From contig JAHBVK010000007.1 in the NCBI GenBank assembly GCA_019637555.1, positions 62,001-126,000 of the forward strand: 64,000 bases of DNA, read 5' to 3'. Below, in pieces: positions 16,200-27,238 of the stretch (the stretch's first letter is position 1; every line of letters starts with the position of its first letter). Under the pieces are notes generated by a model, which was given only the letters and a program-made list of their open reading frames with translations, was not told where the DNA came from and did not search any database. The stretch comes from Anaerolineae bacterium. GTDB taxonomy: Bacteria; Chloroflexota; Anaerolineae; Aggregatilineales; UBA2796. Made by a program: the position numbers and the translations under genes.

Positions 16200-17804
16200 C
16201 TACTGTTTCGCTGCTTCCTGTAGCGCCGTGAAAACAGGACGCGGATTGCCAGCCTGATCCAGCAGCGAGAATGCCGCTTCTTCACGGCTCTGATCCACGA
16301 ATCCGGCTAACGTAGCGAAGTTCAAATTCCACAGCATCATCGGACCGGTGAACTCATAATAGGGAGCATGCTGCACTAACCAGAAGGCACGCAGCACATA
16401 CTCGGCTTGCTGTTGTTCTGTAAGCACACTTTGCCAACCACTATCCGGTCCCGCCGTACCCGTGGATCCATCGCTACGTTTCAGTCCATCGTAGGTTGCC
16501 CAACCGAATTCGGTTATCCACAACCGCGTTTCCTGATCCTTGTTGCGTATCATGATGTTGCGATAATCATCAAGCGTATTGCGGAAGTAGAATACTGGCT
16601 CTTCATACCAACCCGTTACACCCGGTGACGGAGTGCAGCATACTGACTCCGGTGGATTTACCCAACCGTAGGGGTGCACACCAACAGCTACATCCACACC
16701 GTACTGCGCCAAACCCGCATCGTAAAGTTGCTGCAACCACAGTCGATCATCCAACGAACCGCCGTTTGGATCGCTGAAGGTAGGCGCGGGTCCAGCGGTG
16801 ATAACGGTAATGCGATGACCATCCGGCGCTGGTTGCTTTGCCTGTTCAGTTTGAATCGCCTCATAACCTGCGTTGAACAACGCCATATACTCGCCGCCGG
16901 ATAGAGGTTTGTCGCGCCACTCGCGCAGTAAATTCGGTTCGTTCCAGATTTCGATGGCGTCGATGAATTCCGGCTTCACATCGCTGACGAAGTGACCGAC
17001 GAAGGAAGCGAAGGTCGCCGGATCGCTGGGCGGACCGTCTTCCTGCGACGCCGTAGTTAGTGGACGTGCCCAGCCGGGCGCTTTGGCGATATTGATCAGG
17101 GTACGAAAGCCCTGCAAATGTGCCCTTTGAAGGTTCAGCACCAGTCCCCGATATGCTTCCGTGTATTGCCCTTGCGCTGGCTCGTATTCGCGCCACTGAA
17201 CTTGTACCTTGAGCCATTTAACACCAAGCTGCTTTGCCCGATCCAGCGCCGTAGCCCAATCATAATCTGATAGATTGCCGTGAATCTGGATGCCCATCAG
17301 ATCGGAGCGCAGCACAGGTCCTGCCGTCGGCGTAATCGTTGGCTCGCCGATTGGTGGCAGTGTCGCCAGCGTGGTCGGCGCGGCTGTCTCCGTAGGTGGA
17401 GGCGTGTAATTAGGATCGATCAGAGAGCCGAAGGTTGGCGTCGCCGCGCCGCTGGTGGCTGGTGCAAATACCGTCGGCGGCAGTGGTGTCATGGTTGGTG
17501 GTGGCGTGTAATTGGGATCCGTGATCGCCCCATAGGTCACATTGATACCGGGCTGAGTAGGTAGCAGCGGAGTCCGTGTCGGCGCGCTGCCTGCCATTGC
17601 GATCGTCGTCGGTCCGGTGACGGGACCATAACCCGGAGCGCCCGCATCCACCGCACTAGTTGTCGGCGTCGCTGTTGCCGTGCTGGACACCAGTTGAGGA
17701 ACAGAAGTCGTGCCGCTAACGGTAGGCGCAGCGTTATTCATACCCGAACAGGCGGAAAGAAGTGCTGCTATGCCACACAACAGCACAAAGGTCAGTTTTT
17801 TCAT
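16200..17804 (-). CDS. Clan-A glycoside hydrolase lipoprotein (GH5/GH39-like)
   Basis: This 534-residue protein has a lipoprotein signal (LLSAC, Cys19) and a linker to about residue 165 rich in Thr/Pro/Ala. The linker holds two similar units (DPNYTPPPT in both). A (beta/alpha)8 domain follows, with acid/base Glu289 in WNEPN and nucleophile Glu432 in ITEFGW. This spacing fits clan GH-A enzymes that retain configuration. It should be anchored outside the cell and act on a polysaccharide or glycoside; the substrate is not clear. It lies 12 bp from the end of the SUKH gene, convergent with it. No other carbohydrate gene is adjacent. Confidence 0.85.
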   Translation of the reverse strand: MKKLTFVLLCGIAALLSACSGMNNAAPTVSGTTSVPQLVSSTATATPTTSAVDAGAPGYGPVTGPTTIAMAGSAPTRTPLLPTQPGINVTYGAITDPNYTPPPTMTPLPPTVFAPATSGAATPTFGSLIDPNYTPPPTETAAPTTLATLPPIGEPTITPTAGPVLRSDLMGIQIHGNLSDYDWATALDRAKQLGVKWLKVQVQWREYEPAQGQYTEAYRGLVLNLQRAHLQGFRTLINIAKAPGWARPLTTASQEDGPPSDPATFASFVGHFVSDVKPEFIDAIEIWNEPNLLREWRDKPLSGGEYMALFNAGYEAIQTEQAKQPAPDGHRITVITAGPAPTFSDPNGGSLDDRLWLQQLYDAGLAQYGVDVAVGVHPYGWVNPPESVCCTPSPGVTGWYEEPVFYFRNTLDDYRNIMIRNKDQETRLWITEFGWATYDGLKRSDGSTGTAGPDSGWQSVLTEQQQAEYVLRAFWLVQHAPYYEFTGPMMLWNLNFATLAGFVDQSREEAAFSLLDQAGNPRPVFTALQEAAKQ

Positions 17805-17851
17805 GAGTTGCCGATTGTCGTAGGACGTTGCCTCTTATGCTGACTGAAATC

Positions 17852-18616
17852 TTAAACCTGTTGGGGCTTCGTCGCCGCCATCAGGATTCGCAGGAAACCA
17901 TAAAACACAGGGCTTTCAGGGAACTGCTCGCGCAGTCGTTCCCGATAAGCCTGCATAAAGGCATCCCGCAAGCTGCCGAGCCGCTCGAAGTAGGGAACTA
18001 ACAGAGTTCCAGATGTCCACTCCGCGATTGCGTCGGCGTTTTCCAGCACATGAGGATACACCTTTTCCAGTACGCTGATTTCCTCCGCTTGCTCACCGAA
18101 TAGCATCTGTGCATATTCTTCAATGGTCAAGACAGGAGAGATGCGCACCCAACCATCAAGCTGAGTGCGGAACGGTTCTTGCGTCGCCAGTTCGCGTACA
18201 AGGCGGTGCGAGGGATGGTTGTGATTGGATGGTTGTTGGATCAGCAATTGACCGCCGGGGGCAACCAAGCTGAATAGGCGAGGAATTAGCTGCCTGTGTC
18301 TGTCTACCCACTGGATCGCTGCATGAGAAAACACCACGTCCCAGTGCCCCTCGATGGTGGCTAGATTGCCCTGCACGAAGCGCAGTCCGGGACGGGTGTA
18401 GCTCTCAGCTTTCGCTAGCATTTCCGTTGAACTATCCAGTCCGGTCACGTCACTCTGCGGCAGCATTTCGGCTAGCCGACTAGTCAGCTCTCCTGTGCCG
18501 CAACCGAGATCAATAACTCGCAAGTTCGGGCGCACACGCAGGAGGCGTATTAAGTCCTCAAACGGAGCTGCACGTTCGCGTTCGAACTTATGGTATTGCT
18601 CAGGATTCCATGGCAT
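17852..18616 (-). CDS. Trans-aconitate 2-methyltransferase-like SAM methyltransferase
   Basis: This 254-residue class I methyltransferase has SAM motif VIDLGCGTGELTSRL, the acidic loop VTGLDSSTEML and the Tam-like segments WNPEQYHKFERERAAPF, FSHAAIQWVDRH and WTSGTLLVPYFERL. In E. coli, Tam methylates trans-aconitate, a spontaneous by-product of the citric acid cycle. I used ATG 18616, where family similarity begins (PWNPEQY); a TTG at 18676 would add 20 residues. Neither start has a clear ribosome-binding site. The closeness to Tam is good, but related enzymes methylate other acids. Confidence 0.8.
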   Translation of the reverse strand: MPWNPEQYHKFERERAAPFEDLIRLLRVRPNLRVIDLGCGTGELTSRLAEMLPQSDVTGLDSSTEMLAKAESYTRPGLRFVQGNLATIEGHWDVVFSHAAIQWVDRHRQLIPRLFSLVAPGGQLLIQQPSNHNHPSHRLVRELATQEPFRTQLDGWVRISPVLTIEEYAQMLFGEQAEEISVLEKVYPHVLENADAIAEWTSGTLLVPYFERLGSLRDAFMQAYRERLREQFPESPVFYGFLRILMAATKPQQV

Positions 18617-18758
18617 AGGTGGATGAGTGCCGCGGGCAACACGCGCAACCACAAAGCCAGTTGGCGTGGCAATCAAAGGTTTAATGATTGTTTCGGTGAT
18701 GTTGCGTGTTGTCTGGATATTTTACGATGCTATATTCAGTTTGTTGATTGCCCAGAAT

Positions 18759-18980
18759 TCAGCGCTTTGCAGACACTGCTCTTGGCGAATCCATCTCATC
18801 GGACTTCGGTACTTTGACGCCCAATGATGGCAGATAGTCGATAAGCGCGTTGCAGATAATACTGCTGATATTGCGCTTCTCAGACTGATCCTCTAGGAAT
18901 TCGATCATGGGCGCGTGAACCGGATTATCCGGATCGAGGTAGGTTGAGAATTGGATTCTCACTTTACGTTGCTTACGCAT
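18759..18980 (-). CDS. Small protein, possible ribbon-helix-helix regulator
   Basis: This 73-residue basic protein starts MRKQRKVRIQFSTYLDPDN, then has two helices (APMIEFLEDQSEKR and SIICNALIDYLPSL). A strand followed by two helices is the layout of MetJ/Arc (RHH) DNA-binding proteins. ATG 18980 has CAGGAG upstream at a spacing of 11; a TTG 27 bases further upstream has none. The AT-rich intergenic region on its upstream side holds palindromes (19112-19123, 19121-19136, 19198-19208) that could be its own operators. The RHH assignment rests on pattern only. Confidence 0.55.
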   Translation of the reverse strand: MRKQRKVRIQFSTYLDPDNPVHAPMIEFLEDQSEKRNISSIICNALIDYLPSLGVKVPKSDEMDSPRAVSAKR

Positions 18981-19007
18981 GGTTTGATGTGCTCCTGACT
19001 TGTACAA

Positions 19008-19290
19008 CGATGTGGAAGGAAAAGTGTTCTGGTGGTGAGAGCAATGGTGGAATCACCCACAAAGGGCAATACCCTATATCAGCTTACCACAAGAATGGAT
19101 ATTGCTACAACTTGTTATGACAATGTATTAACATTGATCTGTAGTAAGCGTAATTTTAACCTTATATGAAAATAGATTAATTAAGAATCGGCGGCAATTG
19201 TTATAACATTATGGTGTCGTTGGTTGTCAAATTTTCTTATTTTATTTGAGTATAGATTACCTGAAGAGAATTGTGAATTTTATCATAAGC
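19008..19290. other. AT-rich non-coding region with operator-like palindromes
   Basis: No gene is seen between the small regulator and the second recA promoter. The stretch is much richer in A+T than the rest of the window. It holds TTGTTATGACAA (19112-19123), the inverted repeat CAATGT-ATTA-ACATTG (19121-19136) and TTGTTATAACA (19198-19208). The first and third share an 11-base motif TTGTTATRACA. These are plausible regulator sites. The region could also include a replication- or nucleoid-related element, but there are no DnaA-box clusters that I recognise. Confidence 0.4.
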
Positions 19291-19319
19291 TTGCAAAAAC
19301 ACAATAGTCTAAGTAAAAT
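19291..19319 (+). promoter_or_regulatory. Sigma-70-type promoter of the second recA
   Basis: TTGCAA (19291-19296) and TAAAAT (19314-19319) are separated by 17 bp, a near-consensus pair. The LexA-type box starts 2 bp after the -10 element, over the expected transcription start near 19326. Confidence 0.7.
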
Positions 19320-19321
19320 AA

Positions 19322-19333
19322 GAACACTAGTTC
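19322..19333. promoter_or_regulatory. LexA-type SOS box before second recA
   Basis: GAAC-ACTA-GTTC is a perfect match to the Gram-positive SOS box GAACNNNNGTTC, with flanking A and T (AGAAC...GTTCT). It overlaps the start site of the recA promoter and lies 27 bp before the start codon. A further GAAC follows at 19338-19341. This placement is typical of LexA-repressed genes. Confidence 0.75.
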
Positions 19334-19359
19334 TATAGAACAAGGTTGTGGAGTCTACG

Positions 19360-20454
<1,095 letters not shown>

Positions 20455-20504
20455 CGACAGCGGTTTACTCTCCCTTTAATCACACGCTTAATCAGATCAA
20501 AATG

Positions 20505-20536
20505 AAAGCCCGGATTTTAGTCCGGGCTTTTTGTTT
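20505..20536 (+). terminator. Rho-independent terminator after second recA
   Basis: AAAGCCCGGA (20505-20514) and TCCGGGCTTT (20521-20530) form a 10-bp stem with a TTTTAG loop, followed by TTGTTT. It is a textbook terminator that isolates recA from the ABC exporter genes. Confidence 0.92.
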
Positions 20537-20651
20537 GAATCAAGAAAATCAAGCTGATCATTAAATTCGCTCAATTTAGTGTTGACGATAATGAATATTT
20601 TTGATACTGTATTTTCACCCACCTGTTGATCAATTGCGGAAAGGGTCAATT

Positions 20652-22412
20652 GTGAATATCCCTGTCCAACGCTATTGGGATCTACTTAAAAAATATCTGA
20701 GACCGCAGTGGCGTAGTGTGCTGATTCTGGCGTTTTTGCTGCTCGTTACTATCGGATTGCGTGTGATCAATCCTCAGATCATAAGAGGATTTATCGACTC
20801 AGCCACCAACGGTCAGCCATTGCAACAACTTACTTTCGCCGCGATCACCTTCATTATCTCGGCAATCATCATCCAGCTATTTAGCGTCCTTTCGACTTAT
20901 CTGGGTGAAAACATTGGCTGGCGGGCGACCAACGCATTGCGAGCAGATATGGCGACTCACGCGCTCAAACTGGATATGTCCTTCCATAACGATCACACCC
21001 CCGGCGAAATGATCGAACGATTAGATGGTGATGTGATCGATCTAGCGATCTTCTTCTCACAGTTCGCTATTCGCATCCTTGCCAATCTGCTGTTGCTCGG
21101 GGGGATCTTAGTGGCGTTATATCTGGAAGATTGGCGCATCGGGCTGGCGCTCACGGCGTATTCAGGCTTATCACTGTGGAGTCTGAACCGCATGCGAAGC
21201 GTCGCGGTACCCCATTGGAAAGCAAACCGCGAAGCGGATGCTGAGGTTTTCGGTTATCTGGAAGAGCAGCTTTCCGGAACCGAGGACATCCGATCCAGCG
21301 GTGGCGTTGCTTATGCTATGCGCAACCTATTCCGCGTAGATCGGGAGCGTTTGCTCAAACGCCGCAAAGCTGGCTTGTATGAGACCTTTTTGATCCAGCT
21401 CTGGGTACTGTTATACGAATTAGGTCGCGTAATCGCCTTCATCGGCGGCTTCTACTTGTTCACGCAAGACTTGATCACGCTGGGCACGGCTTATCTGATC
21501 ATCAACTACACCGATGCAATCTTCCGTCCGCTCCGTGAAATCACCAACGAGATTCAGAATTTGCAGAAAGCGGGCGGTAGTATTGAGCGTATCCAAGACT
21601 TCTACAACATCCCCAATAAGGTGCAAGACACTGGTACACGGACTCTGCCGGCTGGCGCACTCCCCGTCGAGTTTGATCACGTCACCTTCAGCTATAACGA
21701 CGAGGACAAAATCCTGCGCGATCTCTCCTTCAGTCTGAAACCCGGACAAGTACTTGGCTTGCTCGGGCGCACGGGCAGCGGTAAGACTACGATCACGCGG
21801 TTGCTCTTCCGCCTGTACGATATCAACAACGGCGCGATCAAACTAGCGGATGGTGAATTGCGCGACTACAAGCTCAGCGAATTGCAGCGCCGCATCGGTA
21901 TGGTCACACAAGATGTGCAGCTTTTCCGCGCTACCGTACGCGACAACCTAACTTTCTTCGATAAAAGCGTTTCCGATGCACGGATCATGGAAGTATTGGA
22001 AGAACTTGGGTTGCTGGATTGGTTCTCTGGCTTGCCAAATGGTCTGGATACCGAACTAGAAAGTGGCGGCAAAGGCTTGTCGGCGGGCGAAGGGCAGCTA
22101 CTTGCCTTCACCCGTGTTTTCCTCAAAGACCCCGGTCTGGTGATCCTTGATGAAGCCTCCTCTCGCCTTGATCCGCTGACCGAACAGCGCATCGAACGGG
22201 CGGTGGATCGTCTGCTGAGAGATCGCACGGGGATCATCGTGGCGCATCGGTTGGCGACGGTGCAGCGTGCGGATCTAATTATGGTGCTAGAGCAAGGCGC
22301 GATCCGCGAATATGGTGAGCGCATTACCTTGATGAATGACCCCGACTCGCGCTTCTCGCACCTGCTGCGGGCGGGCGAAGGTGAAAGTGCAGCGGCGGAG
22401 GTGTTAGCATGA
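20652..22412 (+). CDS. ABC exporter half-transporter with consensus Walker B
   Basis: This 586-residue protein has a six-helix type IV (exporter) membrane domain (about 1-310) and a nucleotide-binding domain with Walker [11 protein letters not shown]-loop TQDVQLF, signature [11 protein letters not shown], Walker B VILDEASS with the catalytic Glu, and the His switch VAHRLA. The signature departs from LSGGQ. The next gene supplies the complementary motifs, so the two form a heterodimer. GTG 20652 has AAAGGG upstream; an in-frame TTG at 20601 lacks a site. The stop overlaps the next start (ATGA), so subunits are made in step. The substrate (drug, lipid or peptide) cannot be told. Confidence 0.9.
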   Translation: MNIPVQRYWDLLKKYLRPQWRSVLILAFLLLVTIGLRVINPQIIRGFIDSATNGQPLQQLTFAAITFIISAIIIQLFSVLSTYLGENIGWRATNALRADMATHALKLDMSFHNDHTPGEMIERLDGDVIDLAIFFSQFAIRILANLLLLGGILVALYLEDWRIGLALTAYSGLSLWSLNRMRSVAVPHWKANREADAEVFGYLEEQLSGTEDIRSSGGVAYAMRNLFRVDRERLLKRRKAGLYETFLIQLWVLLYELGRVIAFIGGFYLFTQDLITLGTAYLIINYTDAIFRPLREITNEIQNLQKAGGSIERIQDFYNIPNKVQDTGTRTLPAGALPVEFDHVTFSYNDEDKILRDLSFSLKPGQVLGLLGRTGSGKTTITRLLFRLYDINNGAIKLADGELRDYKLSELQRRIGMVTQDVQLFRATVRDNLTFFDKSVSDARIMEVLEELGLLDWFSGLPNGLDTELESGGKGLSAGEGQLLAFTRVFLKDPGLVILDEASSRLDPLTEQRIERAVDRLLRDRTGIIVAHRLATVQRADLIMVLEQGAIREYGERITLMNDPDSRFSHLLRAGEGESAAAEVLA

Positions 22413-24247
22413 CAGCGACGACAGCGACTGATACACAACCCAATGAGACAGCCACACAAGCGAAGCGGCTGAAAACTTACAATTACGTCTTCCGCGCTAT
22501 GCGTTATCAGCCGTGGCTATATCTGCTCAACGCATTCTGTATGCTAGTGATTGTGGTCTCGTGGAACATCCCGCCGCTCTTGATCCGCGAGTTTTTCAAT
22601 CTTCTGACCCAAGAAGCGCCTGCCGCTGGCAATCTGTGGTGGCTGGTGCTGATCACCACGATCACGCTAGTCGCGCGACAGTTGGGTTTCTACGGCTTGA
22701 TTCGTGCTAACCAGCCCTTCATGATGCTGAATAATACGCTCTACCACCGCAATCTACTGGCGCGAATATTCCAGCGTCCCGGTGCACGAGCGTTGCCGGA
22801 GTCGCCGGGTGAGGCGGTCAACCGCTTCAAGCACGACGCTTTCGAGATTCCACTGTACGCGCTGTGGATCAACGATCTCTGGGGCAATGGCTTACAGGCA
22901 CTGATCGCTGTCCTGATCATGGCAACCATTAACGTGCAGATCACGCTGCTGGTATTCCTGCCGATGGTGGTGGTATTGGTCGCTGCGAATCTCGCTACTA
23001 CGCGCATCGAACGTTACCGTAAGGCGACGCGTGAAGCGACAGGCAAAGTACTTGGCTTCATCGGTGAAACGTTCGGCGCGGCGCAAGCGGTCAAGGTTGC
23101 GGGAGCGGAGGAAGGCGTCATTCGTCACTTCGCTACTCTTAACGAGACACGCCGCAAAGCAGCAGTCAAAGATCGCCTGTTTGAAGAAATCTTGCACTCT
23201 ATCTTCATCAATGCCAGCGCGTTAGGAACAGGCATGATCCTCTTGCTAGCGGCGCAAGGACTAGCGAACAAGTCATTCACCGTTGGTGACTTTGCCTTAT
23301 TCGTCTATAACGTTGAGATCGTGGCGGAAGGCACAGCATTCCTCGGTCTGTTCATGGCACGCTATCGTCAAGCAGGCGTCAGCATCCAGCGTATGCAAAA
23401 CCTGATGCAAGGTGCTCCGGAGGGGGAATTATCTTCATTCCATCCAGTCTACGAACGCGGCGAACTGCCGGAAGTGCCATACCAAGCTAAAACCGAAGCG
23501 GACAAACTGCGGACTCTGGAAGTGCGTGGTCTGACTTACGTTCATGGCGATACAGATCGCGGTGTCCATGACATCGATTTGACTCTCAAACGCGGTTCTT
23601 TCACCGTGATCACCGGCCAGATCGGATCAGGCAAGACAACACTAGTGCGCGCACTGCTCGGTTTGTTAGAACGCGATTCCGGTGATATCCGTTGGAATGG
23701 CGAACCAATCAACAATCCCGCTGAGACGCTGATCCCGCCGCGTGCTGCCTACACTGCACAAGTGCCGCGTCTATTCAGCACGACACTGCGCGAGAATCTA
23801 CTCCTCGGCATCCCCGAAGCGCGCGCTGACCTCGATGCTGCGGTTCGCCTTGCCGTGATGGACGACGATATGAAGGGGTTGGAAAAAGGCTTCGATACGA
23901 TGGTCGGACCAAAAGGCGTGCGCCTATCCGGTGGACAGGTGCAGCGCAGTGCCGCCGCGCGCATGTTCTTGCGCCAACCAGAACTGCTCGTCTTTGACGA
24001 TCTCTCCAGCGCACTCGATGTAGAAACAGAACGTAAGCTGTGGGAGCGCGTCTTCGAAATTCCTGATGTCACCTGTTTAGTAGTATCTCATCGTCAGGCG
24101 GCGCTGCGCCGCGCTGATCACATCATCGTGCTCAAGGATGGCAAGGTTGAAGCACAGGGAACGCTGGATGAACTGCTGCAAACCTCGGAAGAGATGAAGC
24201 GCCTGTGGAGTGGTGAGATGGTCAGCGAACGAGCACTGACTAACTGA
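22409..24247 (+). CDS. ABC exporter half-transporter with degenerate Walker B
   Basis: This 612-residue exporter half has an N-terminal membrane domain with six helices (about 40-340) and a nucleotide-binding domain carrying Walker [10 protein letters not shown], signature [13 protein letters not shown] and His switch VSHRQA. Its Walker B is [12 protein letters not shown]: Asp stands where the catalytic Glu should be. Together with the LSAGE signature of the partner this makes one degenerate and one consensus ATP site, the design of TM287/288, TmrAB and BmrCD. It overlaps the upstream subunit by 4 bp. Transport direction is export; substrate unknown. Confidence 0.9.
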   Translation: MTATTATDTQPNETATQAKRLKTYNYVFRAMRYQPWLYLLNAFCMLVIVVSWNIPPLLIREFFNLLTQEAPAAGNLWWLVLITTITLVARQLGFYGLIRANQPFMMLNNTLYHRNLLARIFQRPGARALPESPGEAVNRFKHDAFEIPLYALWINDLWGNGLQALIAVLIMATINVQITLLVFLPMVVVLVAANLATTRIERYRKATREATGKVLGFIGETFGAAQAVKVAGAEEGVIRHFATLNETRRKAAVKDRLFEEILHSIFINASALGTGMILLLAAQGLANKSFTVGDFALFVYNVEIVAEGTAFLGLFMARYRQAGVSIQRMQNLMQGAPEGELSSFHPVYERGELPEVPYQAKTEADKLRTLEVRGLTYVHGDTDRGVHDIDLTLKRGSFTVITGQIGSGKTTLVRALLGLLERDSGDIRWNGEPINNPAETLIPPRAAYTAQVPRLFSTTLRENLLLGIPEARADLDAAVRLAVMDDDMKGLEKGFDTMVGPKGVRLSGGQVQRSAAARMFLRQPELLVFDDLSSALDVETERKLWERVFEIPDVTCLVVSHRQAALRRADHIIVLKDGKVEAQGTLDELLQTSEEMKRLWSGEMVSERALTN

Positions 24248-24353
24248 AGATTATCGTTCCATTGGCTTCAAGGACGTAGGTTTCGCCCAAAAACTCATAC
24301 ATTATTCACGCCTTTGCAATGATTCCGCTATTCGGTATACGCACAAGCTGGAC

Positions 24354-24359
24354 TATAAT
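24354..24359 (+). promoter_or_regulatory. Probable -10 element of the phosphatase gene
   Basis: TATAAT is exact and lies 27 bp before the ATG at 24386. The sequence 17 bp upstream (TTCGGT) is a poor -35 match, so the promoter is plausible but not strong. Confidence 0.4.
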
Positions 24360-24385
24360 TAGCGGTTATTGCAGAGAAGGCGATC

Positions 24386-25231
24386 ATGAGCGAAACCTAC
24401 GTCATCGGCGATATTCACGGTCAATACGACAAACTTGTCCATCTTCTGAAGCGCGGAAACCTGATAGACCCTCATCTGAATTGGCGAGCGGGTACAACCA
24501 ATCTGTACTTTCTTGGCGATTTTTTTGATCGTGGATCGGATGGCGTCAGCAGTTTAGAGTTGATCATGCGCTTGCAGCGGCAGGCAGCGGAAGTCGGTGG
24601 CAAGATTTCGGCGCTGCTCGGCAACCACGATGCACTGATGCTCTCGGTAGCGCGTTTCGGCTATAGCAAGACCAGCCGCATCGGTGGCTTGTTAGTAGAG
24701 AGCTGGCATCGCAATGGCGGGAGAATGACCGATTTGCAGCGCCTTAAAGACACCCACATCGAATGGATACAAAAGCTACCTGGCATGGCGCTGGTCGGGG
24801 ATCGCCTACTCGTCCACGCCGATGCTTTTCTGCTCTACACTAGCTACGGACGTTCCATTGAAAGTGTGAATCGCACCTTTGCACGTCTGCTAACTGGCAA
24901 CGACGAGGATGAATGGGAGCGCTTGCTTACCGAGTTCAGCGAGCGCATGGCATTCTTCGATGACGTGGATATGGGCATCAACGGCGCACAAGTGGCGGCA
25001 GAATTTCTCCGTATCTATGGCGGTTTGCAAGTAGTTCACGGACATACGCCAATCTGCAAGATCATCCGCCAGCCAGCCGAGATGATCACAAAGCCGTTGG
25101 TCTATGCTAATGGACTGGTGATCAACATCGATCACGGCTTGTATCTCGGTGGTCCCGGTTTTGCCTACAAGTTGCCTACGTGGATCGAGTCCATCGCCGC
25201 TTTCAGCAAGAAACCCGGCAAGCGACAGTAA
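24386..25231 (+). CDS. PPP-family metallophosphoesterase
   Basis: This 281-residue protein has the PPP signatures in order: GDIHGQ (8-13), GDFFDRGS, GNHDA, VHADAF and VHGHTP. These bind two metal ions and define serine/threonine phosphatases and diadenosine tetraphosphatases (ApaH/PrpE). It lacks the C-terminal features that would settle protein phosphatase versus Ap4A hydrolase. It is cytoplasmic. GAAGGCG just upstream of ATG 24386 could serve as a ribosome-binding site. The convergent ClC gene ends 4 bp beyond the stop. Confidence 0.88.
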   Translation: MSETYVIGDIHGQYDKLVHLLKRGNLIDPHLNWRAGTTNLYFLGDFFDRGSDGVSSLELIMRLQRQAAEVGGKISALLGNHDALMLSVARFGYSKTSRIGGLLVESWHRNGGRMTDLQRLKDTHIEWIQKLPGMALVGDRLLVHADAFLLYTSYGRSIESVNRTFARLLTGNDEDEWERLLTEFSERMAFFDDVDMGINGAQVAAEFLRIYGGLQVVHGHTPICKIIRQPAEMITKPLVYANGLVINIDHGLYLGGPGFAYKLPTWIESIAAFSKKPGKRQ

Positions 25232-25234
25232 TTC

Positions 25235-27238
25235 CTAACCCGCCCAATCTCGCAACTGCTGTGCCACCTCCGGCGCGGCGACCATCATCAAGCGATCTCC
25301 TGCTGCGATCTGCGTATCGCCGTGCGGGGTGATCATCTTCCCGCTGCGTTCGATGGCAGCGACCACGCAGTCAACGGGAAATTTGATCTCTCGCAGCTTC
25401 TTGCCTACCAGCGCACTGTGATTGCTAATATGCAATTCAAAGCTGCGCCCACCAGTCAGCGCGTTCAGCCGAATGCGCTCGGCGGTTTGTTGATCCTGTA
25501 CCTTGCGCGTCATCGCGATGTTGTACGCCCGCATTACTCCGTGTCGTCCGATGAAGCCCGCGAGATGCCGCGAATCCCGCTTGACCACAGGTAAGCGCCC
25601 AATATCATTAGCGCTCATCAGACGAATCGCCGTCAACAGCGAATCATCGGGATAAACAGTAAGCGGATTGCGTGTGCAGATGTCGCCAACTTTTAAGGTA
25701 GTGCCTTTGTCCGTTGGATACGCATTTTGTAGATCGGAGAGCGTGACAATCCCGACCAACAAGTCAGATGCATCTACCACGCACAACGAAAAAATGCGTC
25801 CTTGTCGGAACGCATCTCTCAGTTGCAGCAAAGACGCTGACTCAGGGATTGTCGGTGCGGGTGCGAGCATAGCATCTTGTACTTGCACGCCCTGAATCAG
25901 ATCGATTTCGCGTCCCGATGGTAAGCGGATTCCTTTTCGCAGCAAACCCAGCGTATAAATTCCCGCTGGCTCTAAGCGTTCGGCAGTGAAAACAGCGATT
26001 GAGGTCACCAGCATAATCGGCAAGATCAAGCGGTAATCATTAGTCAGCTCAAACACTAACATGATCGCCGTGATCGGTGCACGCACCACCCCACCCATAC
26101 ACGCCGCCATACCGGCAATGGCAAACGCCTGCACCGAAGTCGTAACCGCACTTGGCAGTGCTGCCTGCAAAAGCTGTCCATACAACGCGCCGCAAGCGAT
26201 GCCCACAAACAGTGACGGCGCAAATATTCCACCGACAAATCCACCCGCCATGCTGACGGTGGTCAGCAACATCTTCGCCACGATCAGTGCTAACAGAACA
26301 GCGATGGCAAACTGTGCCTTGCCATCGAGCACATCATTCATGAATTCTCGACCAGCACCCATGATCTGTGGCAGCGCCAACCCGACCACACCAACCAACG
26401 CCCCTGCCAGAGCAGTACGAATCGGTCTAGGCAAATGAATACGGTGATGCCATAGATCATGCTGCCAGTAAACCATCTTAGTAAACAGTGCTGATAAGGG
26501 TCCGATCAGAAATCCCAACGGTAGAAATAGGAGGATTTCCAGCGGATTACCCAGACTGTAGGTAAAAGGACCCATTTCAGGACCCGGCTCAACTGCCTGC
26601 GTGAATGCGGAGGAGATAACTGCCGCTAGCACCACCACGCCGATGGAGCGTGTTTCAAACGCCCCGTTGAGGATCACTTCCAGCGAGAAAAATACGGCGG
26701 CGATAGGCGCTTTGAAAGCGGCAGCAATGGCGCTGGCAGCACCTGCCGCCACCAGAATCTGCAAATGCTCCTCACGTAATCGCAGTCGTTTGCCAAACCA
26801 CGATCCTAGATTAGCGCCGATCTGTACGCTAGGGTCTTCTGGTCCCACCGATGCGCCTGCACCTAGCGAGAGCGCAGATGCTACTGCCTTGAACGGCGCT
26901 TTCCAGTAAGGCAGCCGACCGCCTGCCAACGCCACTGATTCCAGTATGCCTGCCACGCCGTGATGCCGTTCTTCACCGACGAAGCGTGCCATGATCAAGC
27001 CAACGATCAGACCCGCTAGCGCCAACGCAACTACCATACCAATTCCACCGATGATTGGCGCAAGTACGCTGCCCGCCAACCATTCTTGAAAAAAGAGTTG
27101 AAACCATTCGATCCCGCTGCGGAACAAAAACACCGCAGCACCCGTTGCCAGCCCCACCACACAAGCCACCAAGATGAGGAATGTATTCTCCGCCATCCGC
27201 AGACGTGCAGCAATGCCCGTCATCGCGTTCTGGAACAT
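25235..27238 (-). CDS. ClC chloride channel/transporter with CBS pair and RCK_C domain
   Basis: This protein (667 residues from the start used) has a ClC membrane core (about 15-430), two CBS domains (about 450-590) and a TrkA-C/RCK_C domain at the end (KKLREIKFP ... AAGDRLMMVAAPE). Anion-pathway motifs are partly altered: GVAGILESV in place of GxGIPE, GASVGPEDPSVQIG in place of GREGP (the gating Glu is kept), and AAFKAPIAAVFFSLE. CBS and RCK_C domains sense nucleotides or small ligands, so transport is probably ligand-gated. I used ATG 27238 because AGGAGG lies five bases upstream; ATGs at 27259 and 27316 are in frame. Confidence 0.87.
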   Translation of the reverse strand: MFQNAMTGIAARLRMAENTFLILVACVVGLATGAAVFLFRSGIEWFQLFFQEWLAGSVLAPIIGGIGMVVALALAGLIVGLIMARFVGEERHHGVAGILESVALAGGRLPYWKAPFKAVASALSLGAGASVGPEDPSVQIGANLGSWFGKRLRLREEHLQILVAAGAASAIAAAFKAPIAAVFFSLEVILNGAFETRSIGVVVLAAVISSAFTQAVEPGPEMGPFTYSLGNPLEILLFLPLGFLIGPLSALFTKMVYWQHDLWHHRIHLPRPIRTALAGALVGVVGLALPQIMGAGREFMNDVLDGKAQFAIAVLLALIVAKMLLTTVSMAGGFVGGIFAPSLFVGIACGALYGQLLQAALPSAVTTSVQAFAIAGMAACMGGVVRAPITAIMLVFELTNDYRLILPIMLVTSIAVFTAERLEPAGIYTLGLLRKGIRLPSGREIDLIQGVQVQDAMLAPAPTIPESASLLQLRDAFRQGRIFSLCVVDASDLLVGIVTLSDLQNAYPTDKGTTLKVGDICTRNPLTVYPDDSLLTAIRLMSANDIGRLPVVKRDSRHLAGFIGRHGVMRAYNIAMTRKVQDQQTAERIRLNALTGGRSFELHISNHSALVGKKLREIKFPVDCVVAAIERSGKMITPHGDTQIAAGDRLMMVAAPEVAQQLRDWAG

